DNA of 64,000 nucleotides from Citrobacter sp. Res13-Sevr-PEB04-36 (GCF_015672735.1 NZ_JADABY010000054.1:1-64000), one strand, 5' to 3'. Numbered from the stretch's first letter, positions 10,604-21,394 are shown. Program-made: numbers and translations. The notes: generated by a model from the letters alone, not told the origin.

Positions 10604-11122
10604 ATGAGCTTTTCTTACCGACTCATACTGCTACTGGCATTGCTATTGTCCGGATTACCACTGTATGCCCAAAGCGCTACGGAAGAGGCGAAATCCGTAC
10701 GCTTAATGGTTTCCGGCATCGTCAGCTATACACGCTGGCCAGCGCTTTCCGGTCCACCCAAACTGTGTATTTTCTCTTCATCGCGTTTTACCAGTGTGCT
10801 ACAGGATACTCGTTCCGGAGCGTTACCCTATCTTCCTGTCATCGTCCATACACAACAAGACAGTTTGGTTGCGCAGTGTGACGGTTTTTATTTTGGCAAT
10901 GAGTCCCCGACATTTCAGGTGGAATTAAAGAGTCAATTTCCGACTAAGGCATTGTTATTAATTGCCGAACAGAATACCGAATGCGTTATTGGTAGCGCTT
11001 TTTGCCTCATCATAAATAATGAAGAAGTGAGGTTTTCGGTAAATATGGATGCCCTGTCACGTAGTGGTGTAAGGGTCAGTCCAGACGTATTGATGCTTGC
11101 ACGGAATAATAAGCATGGATAA
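10604..11122 (+). CDS. yfiR: Periplasmic regulator YfiR of the YfiBNR system
   Basis: 172-aa periplasmic protein (DUF4154) that binds the periplasmic domain of the diguanylate cyclase DgcN/YfiN and keeps it off; oxidation or YfiB sequestration relieves this. Signal peptide with a strongly hydrophobic core ([19 protein letters not shown]). Four cysteines (in LCIF, QCDG, ECVI and AFCL) fit the disulfide-based sensing known for the family. The start at 10604 gives the family length; an ATG at 10541 would add 21 residues before the signal peptide. The last codons overlap dgcN by 8 bp. Confidence 0.93.
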   Translation: MSFSYRLILLLALLLSGLPLYAQSATEEAKSVRLMVSGIVSYTRWPALSGPPKLCIFSSSRFTSVLQDTRSGALPYLPVIVHTQQDSLVAQCDGFYFGNESPTFQVELKSQFPTKALLLIAEQNTECVIGSAFCLIINNEEVRFSVNMDALSRSGVRVSPDVLMLARNNKHG

Positions 11123-12341
11123 GGGTCTTTCTCCCATAACTCGCCCAACGTTCAAACGGACACTACGGCGTATCAGCATCGTCAGCGTTCTGGTCACCAT
11201 GACGCTGATCTGGCTGCTGCTGAGCATTTCTTCCGTGCTGGCACTCAAGCAGTATGCGCAAAAAAATCTGGATCTGACCGCCGCAACCATGACCCGCTCA
11301 CTTGAAGCCTCATTGGTGTTTTCTGATAGCATTGCGGCAACAGAGACACTGGCTGCGCTGGGACAACAGGGGCAATTCTCCGTTGCGGAAGTTCGTAATA
11401 AAAATCAAAAGGTGATCGCCACCTGGCGTTATAACGCCCAGGACACAACCGACAAGATCAGCGGTCTGATTAGCCACTGGCTGTTCCCGCAGCCAGTGAC
11501 ACAGCCTATTTTGCATAATGGCAACGTCATCGGTGAAGTGCGTCTTATTGCGCGCGATAGCGTCATCAGCCATTTCATCTATCTGTCGCTGGCCGTGTTA
11601 ACTGGATGCATTTTACTGGCCTCCGGTATTGCATTAATGCTCACGCGCTATTTACACAACGGCGTTGTTGAAGCGCTGCAAAATATTACCGAGGTGGTGC
11701 ACGATGTTCGCACCAACCGCAACTTCTCACGGCGAGTGTCCGAAGAGCGTATTGAAGAGTTTCATCTGTTTGCCCAGGACTTTAATAGTCTGCTGGATGA
11801 GATGGAAGAGTGGCAACTACGCCTGCAGGCCAAAAATGCCCAGCTATTACGTACCGCACTGCACGATCCTCTGACCGGGCTTGCCAATCGCGCCGCATTT
11901 CGCAGCAGTATTAACGCCCTGATGAACGATGAGGCCGCCCACAGCAGCTCCGCATTATTATTCCTTGATGGCGATAATTTTAAATTTATTAACGACACCT
12001 GGGGGCATGCAGCAGGCGACCGGGTATTGATTGAAGTTGCCAAAAGGCTGGCAGAATTTGGTGGCAATCGCCATCAACCGTACCGACTCGGTGGCGATGA
12101 GTTTGCCATGGTGCTGTACAGCGTACATTCAGAGTACGAAGTTCAACGCATTTGTACAGCGCTGTCGCAAGAATTTAACCGACCGTTTGATCTTCACAAT
12201 GGTCATCTGGCAAGCATGACACTAAGTATTGGATTTGCGCTGACGTGGGAATATGCCTCTGCCGAAAAATTACAAGAACTTGCCGATCACAATATGTATC
12301 AGGCTAAACATTTGCGTTCTGAACGCATCATTAAAAAATAA
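11115..12341 (+). CDS. dgcN: Diguanylate cyclase DgcN (YfiN)
   Basis: Inner-membrane enzyme that makes c-di-GMP from two GTP, promoting biofilm and blocking motility or division under envelope stress. 408 aa: N-terminal TM (about 18-40), periplasmic PAS-like/CHASE8 domain, second TM (about 150-173), HAMP, and GGDEF domain with an intact GGDEF at 326-330. I chose ATG 11115 over 11097 because it reproduces the E. coli length and overlaps the yfiR stop (ATGGATAA), suggesting translational coupling. A c-di-GMP source may be relevant to the bapA biofilm adhesin in the same window, though no direct link is visible. Confidence 0.95.
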   Translation: MDKGLSPITRPTFKRTLRRISIVSVLVTMTLIWLLLSISSVLALKQYAQKNLDLTAATMTRSLEASLVFSDSIAATETLAALGQQGQFSVAEVRNKNQKVIATWRYNAQDTTDKISGLISHWLFPQPVTQPILHNGNVIGEVRLIARDSVISHFIYLSLAVLTGCILLASGIALMLTRYLHNGVVEALQNITEVVHDVRTNRNFSRRVSEERIEEFHLFAQDFNSLLDEMEEWQLRLQAKNAQLLRTALHDPLTGLANRAAFRSSINALMNDEAAHSSSALLFLDGDNFKFINDTWGHAAGDRVLIEVAKRLAEFGGNRHQPYRLGGDEFAMVLYSVHSEYEVQRICTALSQEFNRPFDLHNGHLASMTLSIGFALTWEYASAEKLQELADHNMYQAKHLRSERIIKK

Positions 12342-12353
12342 GGAATTACACAC

Positions 12354-12836
12354 ATGTTGAAGCGTCTATTATCCCCACTCATTCTGATAACACTGATTCT
12401 GGCTGGCTGCCAGGCCCCTCAGGGTAAATTTACTCCCGAGCAAATTGCTGCCATGAAATCATACGGATTTACCGAAGTATCAGGCGACTGGTCGCTGGGC
12501 CTGTCTGATACCATCCTGTTTGATAAAAACGACTACAAACTGCGCCCCGAAAGTGAAAAACAGATCCAGGAAATGGCATCCAAACTGGCTGCTACCGGTC
12601 TAAACCATGCACGTTTAGATGGTCATACTGATAACTACGGCGAAGACAGCTACAACGAAACCCTTTCGCTCAAACGAGCCAACGTGGTTGCAGACGCATG
12701 GGCTCAGGGTGCCAACATCCCACGTACCAATCTGACGACCCAGGGATTGGGGAAAAAATACCCGATTGCCAGTAACCAGACCTCAAAAGGTCGTGCCGAA
12801 AACCGCCGCGTTGCGGTCGTCATCAGCACGCCTTAG
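12354..12836 (+). CDS. yfiB: YfiB outer-membrane OmpA-like lipoprotein
   Basis: 160-aa lipoprotein (LAGC, acylated Cys19) with an OmpA-C peptidoglycan-binding domain at about 48-155, showing the DGHTDNYG and SLKRANVVADAW motifs. In the YfiBNR system it captures YfiR and so activates DgcN. It lies 12 bp after dgcN in the same operon and is convergent with the PepSY gene 4 bp away. Confidence 0.94.
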   Translation: MLKRLLSPLILITLILAGCQAPQGKFTPEQIAAMKSYGFTEVSGDWSLGLSDTILFDKNDYKLRPESEKQIQEMASKLAATGLNHARLDGHTDNYGEDSYNETLSLKRANVVADAWAQGANIPRTNLTTQGLGKKYPIASNQTSKGRAENRRVAVVISTP

Positions 12837-12840
12837 TGTC

Positions 12841-14202
12841 TTACTCGGCTGACTGCGCCAACAGATTCTGCGAAGTTTTGTACCAGCGCAGCCAGTCAAT
12901 AACCATAAACAGCAGCAAGCTCACGCCCGCAACCGGCATCGCCATTCCCAGCACACCAGCCACTGCCAGCACCGCAAATCGCCCTTTCCCGTTGAGCATC
13001 AACCAGCACTGCACCAACGTTTGTGCCGGATTCACCGCCGGACCGGCGGGTCGGCGTATCCACCACAGACGATACCCAAGCACGATCATCAGACACAAAG
13101 CAGTACCAAAGACGATGAGCAACCCCTGATTGAGCATGCCAAACAAAATCCCCATATGGAAATCGACGCCCCAACGCGTCAACTTCGCCATCAGTGGGAA
13201 ATCTGCAAAGTGAGTCTGGTCAATAATCCGCATCATAGTTGTATCAACAGACACCGCATCAACCTGGGTTGGCCAGCGGCGGTCAATTTCAGTGACGGTC
13301 CAGCCATGCTGTGCATCTTTCGCCGGGCGGATCTCCAACTTTCTGGCATCAATCCCCGCAGCCTGCGCTGTGCGTAATACAGCATCAAAAAGCCCGCTGT
13401 CAATCTCGCCCACCGATGGCATTATCATGCCAGCGTGGTGTCCGGCATGCTCATCGTGAGTTTGCTGGACGCCATCAAGTTGTGTATTCACCTGCGGCGT
13501 CAACCAGCCAAAGGCTGCCCGCATGCTATCTACATTGCCCCCCGCCCACTGCGACCAGGTCAAACCGGTTGCGGAAAAAAGTAACATCCCACCCAGCAGG
13601 ATCCAGCCCAGCATAACGTGCAGGCGACGGTTTTTTTGCAGTTGATTATTCAAACGACGCCTGGGTCGAGTGAAAAACCAAAGCACAATGCCGCCCAGCG
13701 CCGCTACCCACATCCAGGATGCCGCCAGTTCGCTATAAAGCCGCCCAATATCCCCCAATAGCAAGGAACGGTGCGCATAGTCGATCCACTGGCGCAGAGG
13801 TAAGATCCCGCTGGTGCCATAAACGGTCATATCGCCTGTTACCGTAAGAGCAACCGGGTCGATAAAAATCGCCCGATGTTCAGAAGGGGCCAGTACAGAG
13901 TCTGCAAACATTACCCGGGTCGTCTCTCCTGACTCAAGAGCAGGTCGTACTGCGTACACTGGTAAATGATTGCCGACGACCTGCTGCGCGAGCGCAATTT
14001 GGGCGGCCAGCAATTGCGGCTCTCCCTGTTCGGTTCCCTGTAGCGCCTGAGAGTAAAGCGCCTCTTCCAGTTGCGGTGTGGCAACGTAGAGCGTACCGGT
14101 CAGCGCCGCGACAAAAATAAAGGGACCAACGAACAGGCCGACAGAGAAATGAAGGCGTCGCAGCAAGGTTACCCATGCCGCACGCGAGGTGCAGGTGGTC
14201 AT
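12841..14202 (-). CDS. PepSY-TM membrane protein
   Basis: 453-aa inner-membrane protein of the PepSY-associated TM family: TM1 at about 17-40 (FSVGLFVGPFIFVAALTGTL), a PepSY-like periplasmic region with FIDP, TMs near 165-185 and 205-225, a second periplasmic part rich in His (HDEHAGHHAGM near 255), and two to three C-terminal TMs. Family members accompany siderophore receptors and copper or iron uptake, often acting as ferric or cupric reductases. The E. coli locus has no such gene between yfiB and rplS as I recall, so it is accessory. The next gene downstream in the pair is a His/Met-rich DUF2946 protein, 63 bp upstream on the same strand. Substrate metal not determinable. Confidence 0.85.
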   Translation of the reverse strand: MTTCTSRAAWVTLLRRLHFSVGLFVGPFIFVAALTGTLYVATPQLEEALYSQALQGTEQGEPQLLAAQIALAQQVVGNHLPVYAVRPALESGETTRVMFADSVLAPSEHRAIFIDPVALTVTGDMTVYGTSGILPLRQWIDYAHRSLLLGDIGRLYSELAASWMWVAALGGIVLWFFTRPRRRLNNQLQKNRRLHVMLGWILLGGMLLFSATGLTWSQWAGGNVDSMRAAFGWLTPQVNTQLDGVQQTHDEHAGHHAGMIMPSVGEIDSGLFDAVLRTAQAAGIDARKLEIRPAKDAQHGWTVTEIDRRWPTQVDAVSVDTTMMRIIDQTHFADFPLMAKLTRWGVDFHMGILFGMLNQGLLIVFGTALCLMIVLGYRLWWIRRPAGPAVNPAQTLVQCWLMLNGKGRFAVLAVAGVLGMAMPVAGVSLLLFMVIDWLRWYKTSQNLLAQSAE

Positions 14203-14265
14203 ACTTTTCCTTAGAAAAAATCAAAGATCGTCATGACGCTTACGCGTACAGACGTATTTTTAGGA

Positions 14266-14676
14266 TCAGGAAAAAGCAGACGGGTACGGTGGTGCGCGGG
14301 TATCGGGATACAGCCAGGGGAAATAAAGCCAGAACGTCAGCGTAGGATGTAGCGGCGTTTTTTTCTGTAGTAGCAGCATGCCGCACAGCAGAATAATCAG
14401 CGTCAGTATCAGCCCGGGGACATGCGCCAGCAGCACACAATAGCCACATGCTTCGCCGTGATCGACAGGCATCGTCATCAAGGCGTCGTCACCATGTTGT
14501 TCAGCATGTTCTACCATCATGCCCATATCATGATGCATGCCCGGCATAGCATTCATAGGATCGTGTTGCAAAGAGACAGAGATAAGCGGCGCGATGACGA
14601 TCAGCAGGATCGCAAACAACGCGAGCCAAGCCGCGCAGCGCTGATTACCAAACCGAGAAATTGCACCAATAACCAC
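14266..14676 (-). CDS. DUF2946 His/Met-rich protein
   Basis: 136 aa. N-terminal hydrophobic segment (about 13-35), then a His/Met-rich stretch (HDPMNAMPGMHHDMGMMVEH, about 38-57, and HGDDALMTMPVDHGEACGYC), a second hydrophobic segment (about 80-104), and a basic tail. The GEACGYC-LL motif is the DUF2946 hallmark. The metal-ligand richness suggests copper binding or delivery in the periplasm. It is first in a probable operon with the PepSY protein. Confidence 0.8.
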   Translation of the reverse strand: MVIGAISRFGNQRCAAWLALFAILLIVIAPLISVSLQHDPMNAMPGMHHDMGMMVEHAEQHGDDALMTMPVDHGEACGYCVLLAHVPGLILTLIILLCGMLLLQKKTPLHPTLTFWLYFPWLYPDTRAPPYPSAFS

Positions 14677-14750
14677 TGTCCCTCCAATAACGACAGGGCA
14701 TTGTAAATGATTTATGAATTAATGGTTAATGATGTGAGTTTTATGGCGAT

Positions 14751-14783
14751 AAAAAAAGGGGCCAGCCTATTGGCCAGCCCCTT
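14751..14783 (-). terminator. rplS (rpsP operon) terminator
   Basis: On the minus strand a 10-bp GC stem GGGGCTGGCC / GGCTGGCCCC (two G-U pairs) with loop AATA is followed by seven T residues, 28 bp beyond the rplS stop. It ends the rpsP-rimM-trmD-rplS operon. Confidence 0.88.
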
Positions 14784-14810
14784 CTGTCAGGATGTCGCCT
14801 GAGCGATATC

Positions 14811-15161
<351 letters not shown>

Positions 15162-15197
15162 TTAATCTCTTATCCTGGGTAAACTGATATTGGGGGC

Positions 15198-15965
15198 TTA
15201 CGCCTGCCCATCATGTTTATGTTGCTGTTGTGCGTGTTCCTTTTTGAACTCCGCCAGCAACCTTGCTTGCTCTTCAGTCAGAGCCAGGTTTTCCAGAAGT
15301 TCAGGTCTTCTAAGCCAGGTACGGCCCAGCGACTGCTTCAAACGCCAGCGACGTATCTCAGCGTGGTTCCCCGACAGCAAAACTGCCGGTACTTCCATCT
15401 GCTCTAACACTTCAGGTCGGGTATAGTGCGGGCAGTCCAGCAATCCATCGGCAAAGGAATCTTCCGTTGCCGATGCTTCATGACCCAGTACCCCCGGAAT
15501 AAACCGAGAGACGGAATCAATCAGCGTCATCGCTGCTAATTCTCCACCGCTGAGAACGTAATCGCCGATTGACCATTCTTCATCAATTTCGGTTTGAATC
15601 ACGCGCTCATCTACGCCTTCATAGCGACCGCACACCAGAATCAGCTTTTGATTCGTTGCCAGTTCGCTCACGCCCGCTTGATCAAGCTTGCGTCCCTGAG
15701 GTGACAGATAAATCACCTTCGCGCCTTCACCTGCCGCGTCTTTTGCTGCATGAATGGCATCCCGTAAAGGTTGCACCATCATTAACATCCCCGGTCCGCC
15801 GCCGTAAGGACGATCGTCCACGGTACGGTGCCGGTCATGAGCAAAGTCACGAGGACTCCAGCTCTGGATGTTCAGCAGGCCATTTTTTACTGCCCGGCCA
15901 GTTACCCCGTAATCGGTAATTGCGCGGAACATTTCTGGAAACAGGCTAACGATACCTATAAACAC
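15198..15965 (-). CDS. trmD: tRNA (guanine-37-N1) methyltransferase TrmD
   Basis: SPOUT-class trefoil-knot dimer that methylates G37 of tRNAs with S-adenosylmethionine, preventing +1 frameshifts. 255 aa when started at the GTG codon 15965 ([13 protein letters not shown]), the start type and length known for E. coli; the upstream ATG at 16028 would add 21 unrelated residues. Motifs [11 protein letters not shown] and the knot loops [18 protein letters not shown] and [10 protein letters not shown] are present. Translation is co-operonic with rimM, 44 bp upstream. Confidence 0.97.
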   Translation of the reverse strand: MFIGIVSLFPEMFRAITDYGVTGRAVKNGLLNIQSWSPRDFAHDRHRTVDDRPYGGGPGMLMMVQPLRDAIHAAKDAAGEGAKVIYLSPQGRKLDQAGVSELATNQKLILVCGRYEGVDERVIQTEIDEEWSIGDYVLSGGELAAMTLIDSVSRFIPGVLGHEASATEDSFADGLLDCPHYTRPEVLEQMEVPAVLLSGNHAEIRRWRLKQSLGRTWLRRPELLENLALTEEQARLLAEFKKEHAQQQHKHDGQA

Positions 15966-16009
15966 AAGCCAATCCCCATCACGCCGACTTTTACCGTTTA
16001 TCCGGTGGT

Positions 16010-16558
16010 TTAAAAACCAGGATCCCAATCTACTTCGATAGTACGAGTAGCGAGATCGACTTTCTTGATAACCTGCCCATCGAGGAACGGTACTAAACGT
16101 TCCTTGATACCAAACGCATCTTTCAGGTTTGCCTTGATGACAATCACGTCATTCGAACCGGTTTCCATCATATCGACGACTTTACCGAGTTCGTAGCCTT
16201 CAGTGGTCACTACCTGGCAGCCCATAAGGTCTTTCCAGTAGTAAGTGCCATCATCCAGCGCTGGCAACTGCGAGGAATCTACGACAATTTCACAATTAGT
16301 CAGTACGTTCGCCGCATCCCGATCGTCAACGCCTTTCAGCTTGATGATCAGATCCTGATTGTGGTGCTTCCAGCTTTCCAGCTGTACTTGCTGCCACTGA
16401 CCCGCCTTCTGGATAAACCAGGGCTGATAGTCAAAAATGCTTTCGGCGTCTTCAGTGGAAGAAAACACTCTGAGCCAACCACGGATACCGTAAGGAGACC
16501 CCATTTTCCCCAGAACTATGGGTTCTTTGGGTGCCTGTGCGGCGAGTTGCTTGCTCAT
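16010..16558 (-). CDS. rimM: 16S rRNA processing factor RimM
   Basis: 182-aa assembly factor that binds S19 and matures the 30S head. N-terminal RimM beta-barrel (about 10-95), then a PRC-barrel (about 100-178). Three in-frame ATGs crowd the start; the ATG at 16558 has GGTGG five bases upstream and gives the family N terminus MSKQL. Second gene in the operon. Confidence 0.96.
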   Translation of the reverse strand: MSKQLAAQAPKEPIVLGKMGSPYGIRGWLRVFSSTEDAESIFDYQPWFIQKAGQWQQVQLESWKHHNQDLIIKLKGVDDRDAANVLTNCEIVVDSSQLPALDDGTYYWKDLMGCQVVTTEGYELGKVVDMMETGSNDVIVIKANLKDAFGIKERLVPFLDGQVIKKVDLATRTIEVDWDPGF

Positions 16559-16576
16559 CATGACCACCGTGACAGA

Positions 16577-16885
<309 letters not shown>

Positions 16886-16949
16886 TTAAAAGCCCGAAAA
16901 TTTTACTGATTTCTGAGAAAAAAGCAATCAACAGTTAATAACTCTGCCG

Positions 16950-17062
16950 TAGAAGGCCGTCGGCGGCGCAGCGAGTTCGGTGCCGGCGTGCGCGCAGCCA
17001 CCGCAGCGTACACGCAGTACGTGAGGATGGCGAGCACACCCCGGTGCCGAAATAGCCAGTGA
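16950..17062. repeat. GC-rich structured intergenic element (boxC-like)
   Basis: A GC-rich, non-coding block in the 252-bp rpsP-ffh gap, containing partial inverted repeats and the segment CAGTACGTGAGGATGGCGAG that resembles the dispersed enterobacterial boxC-type repeats I remember. No ORF or obvious promoter in it. Family assignment is tentative. Confidence 0.4.
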
Positions 17063-17077
17063 GCCAGGCCGGAAAAA

Positions 17078-18439
17078 TTAGCGCCCAGGGAAACCTGGCG
17101 GCATCATGCCCTTCATATTGCGCATCATCTTGGCCATCCCGCCCTTCTTCATTTTCTTCATCATGCGTTGCATGTCGTCGAACTGTTTCAGAAGGCGGTT
17201 AACATCTTGCACCTGCATACCGCAGCCCTGAGCGATACGGCGCTTACGCGAACCTTTGATGATTTCCGGCTTAGCACGCTCTTTCATCGTCATCGAATTG
17301 ATGATCGCTTCCATACGCACCAGCACTTTGTCATCCATCTGCGATTTCACGTTGTCAGGGATCTGACCCATGCCCGGCAGCTTGCCCATCAGACTTGCCA
17401 TGCCGCCCATGTTTTTCATCTGATTAAGCTGCTCTAAGAAGTCATTCAGGTCGAAACCATCGCCCTTCTTCAGCTTGCTCGCCAGCTTCTCAGCCTGCGC
17501 GCGGTCAACCTTGCTTTCGATATCTTCGATCAGCGACAGCACGTCGCCCATACCGAGAATACGCGAAGCAATCCTGTCCGGGTGGAACGGCTCCAGCGCT
17601 TCGGTTTTCTCGCCGACACCGAGGAACTTAATCGGCTTACCGGTGATATGACGAATAGAGAGTGCGGCACCGCCGCGGGCGTCACCGTCGACTTTCGTCA
17701 GCACGACACCGGTTAACGGCAGCGCTTCGTTAAAGGCTTTCGCGGTATTCGCGGCATCCTGACCGGTCATGGCATCGACAACAAACAGCGTTTCTACCGG
17801 ATTGATAGACGCGTGGACCTGTTTGATTTCGTCCATCATCGCTTCGTCAACGTGCAGACGACCAGCGGTATCCACCAGCAGCACGTCGTAGAATTTCAGC
17901 TTCGCTTCTTTCAGCGCAGCGTTAACGATATCGACTGGCTTTTGGCCGACGTCAGACGGGAAGAAGTCGACTTCAACCTGCTCAGCCAGCGTTTCCAGCT
18001 GTTTGATCGCCGCCGGGCGATAAACGTCGGCAGAGACGACCAGCACTTTCTTCTTGTGCTTCTCACGCAGGAATTTACCCAGTTTCGCCACGCTGGTCGT
18101 TTTACCAGCACCCTGCAGGCCCGCCATCAGCACCACGGCCGGTGGCTGAGCGGCCAGATTCAGGGTCTGGTTTTCTTCGCCCATCGCCGCAACCAGTTCG
18201 CTACGAACGATTTTGACGAACTCCTGACCTGGGGTCAGGCTTTTGTTAACTTCATGACCAACCGCTTTCTCTTTTACGCGATTGATAAACTCACGCACTA
18301 CCGGCAGCGCAACGTCAGCTTCTAGCAGCGCCATGCGCACTTCGCGCAGCGTTTCTTTAACGTTGTCTTCAGTAAGGCGTCCACGGCCACTGATATTGCG
18401 CAGCGTGCGCGACAAACGATCGGTTAAATTATCAAACAT
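17078..18439 (-). CDS. ffh: Signal recognition particle protein Ffh
   Basis: SRP54 GTPase that with 4.5S RNA delivers nascent inner-membrane proteins to FtsY and SecYEG. 453 aa: N domain (1 to about 90), G domain with P-loop GLQGAGKTT near 107-115 and TKVDGDARGG, then the methionine-rich M domain (about 300-453) ending in MKKMKKGGMAKMMRNMKGMMPPGFPGR-type residues that bind signal peptides and RNA. Divergent from ypjD. Confidence 0.98.
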   Translation of the reverse strand: MFDNLTDRLSRTLRNISGRGRLTEDNVKETLREVRMALLEADVALPVVREFINRVKEKAVGHEVNKSLTPGQEFVKIVRSELVAAMGEENQTLNLAAQPPAVVLMAGLQGAGKTTSVAKLGKFLREKHKKKVLVVSADVYRPAAIKQLETLAEQVEVDFFPSDVGQKPVDIVNAALKEAKLKFYDVLLVDTAGRLHVDEAMMDEIKQVHASINPVETLFVVDAMTGQDAANTAKAFNEALPLTGVVLTKVDGDARGGAALSIRHITGKPIKFLGVGEKTEALEPFHPDRIASRILGMGDVLSLIEDIESKVDRAQAEKLASKLKKGDGFDLNDFLEQLNQMKNMGGMASLMGKLPGMGQIPDNVKSQMDDKVLVRMEAIINSMTMKERAKPEIIKGSRKRRIAQGCGMQVQDVNRLLKQFDDMQRMMKKMKKGGMAKMMRNMKGMMPPGFPGR

Positions 18440-18604
18440 TGTCTCTCGCCTGGGGTGGAAACGGTCGGTCGCTAGCGCGACACATCAACATAATTTTGTC
18501 GCAGTATAACATGAAGCCGCCTTTGTTGTTATGCAACGGTTGGAGCAGCGGTCACGTAACGCTATACTGCTTTTCTTTATCACTGGTCAACTGTCGACAC
18601 CTAT

Positions 18605-19396
18605 ATGCCCGTTTTTGCTTTGTTTGCCCTTGTCGCCTATTCCGTCAGCCTTGCGCTGATCGTTCCCGCCCTGCTGCAAAAAAACAGCGGCTGGCGGCGT
18701 ATGGCTATACTTTCTGCGGTTATCGCGCTGGTGTGCCACGCTTTTGCCCTGGAAGCACGTATTTTGCCCGGTGGCGAGAGTGGACAAAACCTGAGCCTGC
18801 TGAACGTTGGTTCTCTGGTTAGCCTGATGATCTGTACGGTAATGACCATTGTGGCCTCGCGCAATCGCGGCTGGCTACTGCTGCCGATTGTGTATGCCTT
18901 TGCATTAATCAATCTGGCCTGCGCCACGTTTATGCCCAACGAGTACATTACCCACCTTGAAGCCACCCCAGGCATGATGATCCACATCGGGCTATCGCTG
19001 TTGTCCTATGCCACGCTGATCATTGCCGCTCTGTACGCGCTGCAGCTCGCGTGGATCGACTACCAGCTAAAAAACAAAAAACTGGCGTTCAACAATGAAA
19101 TGCCGCCGCTGATGAGCATTGAACGCAAAATGTTTCACATCACGCAGATAGGCGTGGTTCTGCTGACGCTAACCCTGTGCACTGGCCTGTTTTACATGCA
19201 CAACCTGTTCAGCACCGAAAATATTGATAAAGCCGTGCTCTCTATCGTGGCATGGTTTGTCTATATCGTTCTGCTGTGGGGGCATTACCATGAAGGCTGG
19301 CGCGGACGTCGTGTCGTCTGGTTTAACGTCGCAGGTGCAGGCATTCTGACGCTGGCCTATTTCGGTAGTCGCATCCTGCAGCAGCTTGTGAGTTAA
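18605..19396 (+). CDS. ypjD: Inner-membrane protein YpjD (CcsA-like)
   Basis: 263-aa integral membrane protein with about eight hydrophobic segments, from the cytochrome c assembly (CcmC/CcsA-like) superfamily; LWGHYHEGWRG near residue 225 resembles the heme-handling loop of that group. Exact function not established. It lies 18 bp before yfjD, probably co-transcribed, and divergent from ffh. Confidence 0.92.
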   Translation: MPVFALFALVAYSVSLALIVPALLQKNSGWRRMAILSAVIALVCHAFALEARILPGGESGQNLSLLNVGSLVSLMICTVMTIVASRNRGWLLLPIVYAFALINLACATFMPNEYITHLEATPGMMIHIGLSLLSYATLIIAALYALQLAWIDYQLKNKKLAFNNEMPPLMSIERKMFHITQIGVVLLTLTLCTGLFYMHNLFSTENIDKAVLSIVAWFVYIVLLWGHYHEGWRGRRVVWFNVAGAGILTLAYFGSRILQQLVS

Positions 19397-19414
19397 GTCT
19401 TTAAGGAACCCTAC

Positions 19415-20707
19415 GTGGAACACATCTCCACCACCACGCTCATTGTTACGCTTCTCATCATGGTGGTTATTTCAGCCTATTTTTCCGGTTCCGAAACCGG
19501 AATGATGACCCTGAACCGCTACCGCCTGCGCCACCGGGCCAAGCAGGGTAATCGTCAGGCAAAGCGCGTTGAAAAACTACTCCGTAAGCCGGACCGCCTG
19601 ATAAGCCTGGTACTTATCGGCAATAACCTGGTAAACATTCTCGCCTCCGCGCTTGGCACCATCGTCGGGATGCGTCTGTATGGCGATGCGGGCGTAGCGA
19701 TTGCCACCGGGGTGCTGACCTTTGTGGTGCTGGTTTTTGCTGAAGTACTGCCAAAAACCATCGCCGCGCTGTATCCCGAAAAAGTCGCCTATCCCAGCAG
19801 TTTCTTACTGGCGCCACTCCAAATTCTGATGATGCCGCTGGTGTGGTTGCTGAACACCATTACCCGTCTGCTGATGCGCATGATGGGCATCAAAACAGAT
19901 ATCGTGGTAAGTGGTTCACTGAGTAAAGACGAACTACGAACGCTGGTGAATGAATCACGCTCGCAAATCTCGCGCCGTAATCAGGATATGCTGCTGTCGG
20001 TACTGGATCTGGAAAAAATCAGCGTCGACGACATCATGGTGCCGAGAAACGAAATCATTGGGATTGATATCAACGACGACTGGAAATCAATCATACGTCA
20101 GCTATCGCACTCCCCGCACGGCCGCATTGTGCTCTACCGCGACTCGCTGGACGATACCATCAGTATGCTGCGCGTACGCGAAGCCTGGCGCCTGATGGCA
20201 GAGAAAAAAGAGTTCACCAAAGAGACCATGCTGCGCGCCGCCGATGAGATCTATTACGTCCCTGAAGGAACACCGCTCAGCACCCAGCTGATCAAATTTC
20301 AGCGTAATAAAAAGAAGGTCGGCCTGGTGGTCAACGAATATGGCGACGTTCAGGGTCTGGTGACGGTCGAAGATATCCTGGAAGAGATTGTCGGCGACTT
20401 CACCACCTCCATGTCACCGACGCTTGCCGAGGAAGTTACCCCACAAAATGATGGTTCAGTGATTATTGACGGCAGCGCCAACGTACGCGAAATCAATAAA
20501 GCCTTTAACTGGCACCTGCCGGAAGACGATGCGCGAACCGTAAACGGTATTATTCTTGAAGCGCTGGAAGAGATTCCGGTGGCCGGTACGCGGGTGCGAA
20601 TAGGTCAGTACGATATCGATATTCTCGACGTGCAGGATAATATGATTAAACAGGTGCAGGTCTTGCCGGTGAAACCGCTGCGGGAGAGCGTGGCGGACCA
20701 GAGATGA
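19415..20707 (+). CDS. yfjD: CNNM/CorC-type transporter YfjD (CorB-like)
   Basis: 430-aa inner-membrane protein of the HlyC/CorC (CNNM) family tied to Mg2+/Co2+ efflux. An N-terminal DUF21 region with three to four TMs (about 8-150, including YFSGSETGMM), a CBS pair (about 190-330, with VVNEYGDVQGLVTVEDILEE), and a C-terminal CorC_HlyC domain. The Salmonella counterpart is called CorB. Convergent with grpE across a hairpin. Confidence 0.93.
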   Translation: MEHISTTTLIVTLLIMVVISAYFSGSETGMMTLNRYRLRHRAKQGNRQAKRVEKLLRKPDRLISLVLIGNNLVNILASALGTIVGMRLYGDAGVAIATGVLTFVVLVFAEVLPKTIAALYPEKVAYPSSFLLAPLQILMMPLVWLLNTITRLLMRMMGIKTDIVVSGSLSKDELRTLVNESRSQISRRNQDMLLSVLDLEKISVDDIMVPRNEIIGIDINDDWKSIIRQLSHSPHGRIVLYRDSLDDTISMLRVREAWRLMAEKKEFTKETMLRAADEIYYVPEGTPLSTQLIKFQRNKKKVGLVVNEYGDVQGLVTVEDILEEIVGDFTTSMSPTLAEEVTPQNDGSVIIDGSANVREINKAFNWHLPEDDARTVNGIILEALEEIPVAGTRVRIGQYDIDILDVQDNMIKQVQVLPVKPLRESVADQR

Positions 20708-20712
20708 TAATA

Positions 20713-20747
20713 TCGCGCCGGGTAACGCATCTGCATTACCCGGCGCG
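20713..20747. terminator. Shared hairpin between yfjD and grpE
   Basis: Long inverted repeat CGCGCCGGGTAA / TTACCCGGCGCG around CGCATCTGCA in the gap between convergent genes. No T-tract, so termination may be weak or the structure may protect 3' ends. Confidence 0.65.
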
Positions 20748-20756
20748 AAAGGCTGA

Positions 20757-21350
20757 TTAGCCCTTGGCTTTCGCCACAGACACCATCGCCGCGCGGATGG
20801 TACGTCCGTTCAGGGTATAACCTTTCTGCATCACCATCAGTACGTTACCAGCGGCAACGTCGTCAGACTCAACCATGGCAATCGCCTGATGCACATTCGG
20901 GTCCATCGGTACATCGATATCCGCAACCACCTGCACGCCAAACTTCGCCACCACATCCAGCATCGACTTACGAGTCAGTTCGATACCTTCGATCATCGCG
21001 GTCATGGCGTCGTTGCCTTTGTCCGCTACTTCCAGCGCACGATCCAGGCTATCCAGCACCGGTAGCAATTCGTTAACGAATTTTTCCAGCGCGAACTTAT
21101 GCGCCTTTTCTACGTCCAGTTCAGTACGACGACGCAGATTCTCCATTTCCGCTTTGATGCGCAACAGGCTGTCACGCTCGCGCGTTTCGGCTTCAGCAAG
21201 CTGAGCTTCCAGATTCGCAATTTTTTCATCGCGCGGATCCACCTGCTCAGCAGAAGCGTCTGGTTCTACCGCCTCAACTTCTTCGTGCTGATCCATGATA
21301 ATTTCTTCCGGGGTTTGCCCCTCAGGCGTTTTCTGTTCTTTACTACTCAT
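20757..21350 (-). CDS. grpE: Nucleotide exchange factor GrpE
   Basis: 197-aa dimeric exchange factor that releases ADP from DnaK. N-terminal disordered acidic region, long coiled-coil helix (about 40-135, [22 protein letters not shown]), and C-terminal beta domain ([16 protein letters not shown]). The ATG at 21350 has GGAGAAATTC upstream and gives [12 protein letters not shown]; the frame extends to 21374 but that start is less likely. A sigma-32 promoter lies just upstream. Confidence 0.97.
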   Translation of the reverse strand: MSSKEQKTPEGQTPEEIIMDQHEEVEAVEPDASAEQVDPRDEKIANLEAQLAEAETRERDSLLRIKAEMENLRRRTELDVEKAHKFALEKFVNELLPVLDSLDRALEVADKGNDAMTAMIEGIELTRKSMLDVVAKFGVQVVADIDVPMDPNVHQAIAMVESDDVAAGNVLMVMQKGYTLNGRTIRAAMVSVAKAKG

Positions 21351-21394
21351 GAATTTCTCCGCGTTTTTTCGCATTCATCTCGCTAACTTGGCTT

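Noticed and set aside
14700-14730. Possible Fur box upstream of the DUF2946/PepSY pair
   Set aside because: The A/T-rich stretch only partly matches the Fur consensus and I cannot separate it from background.
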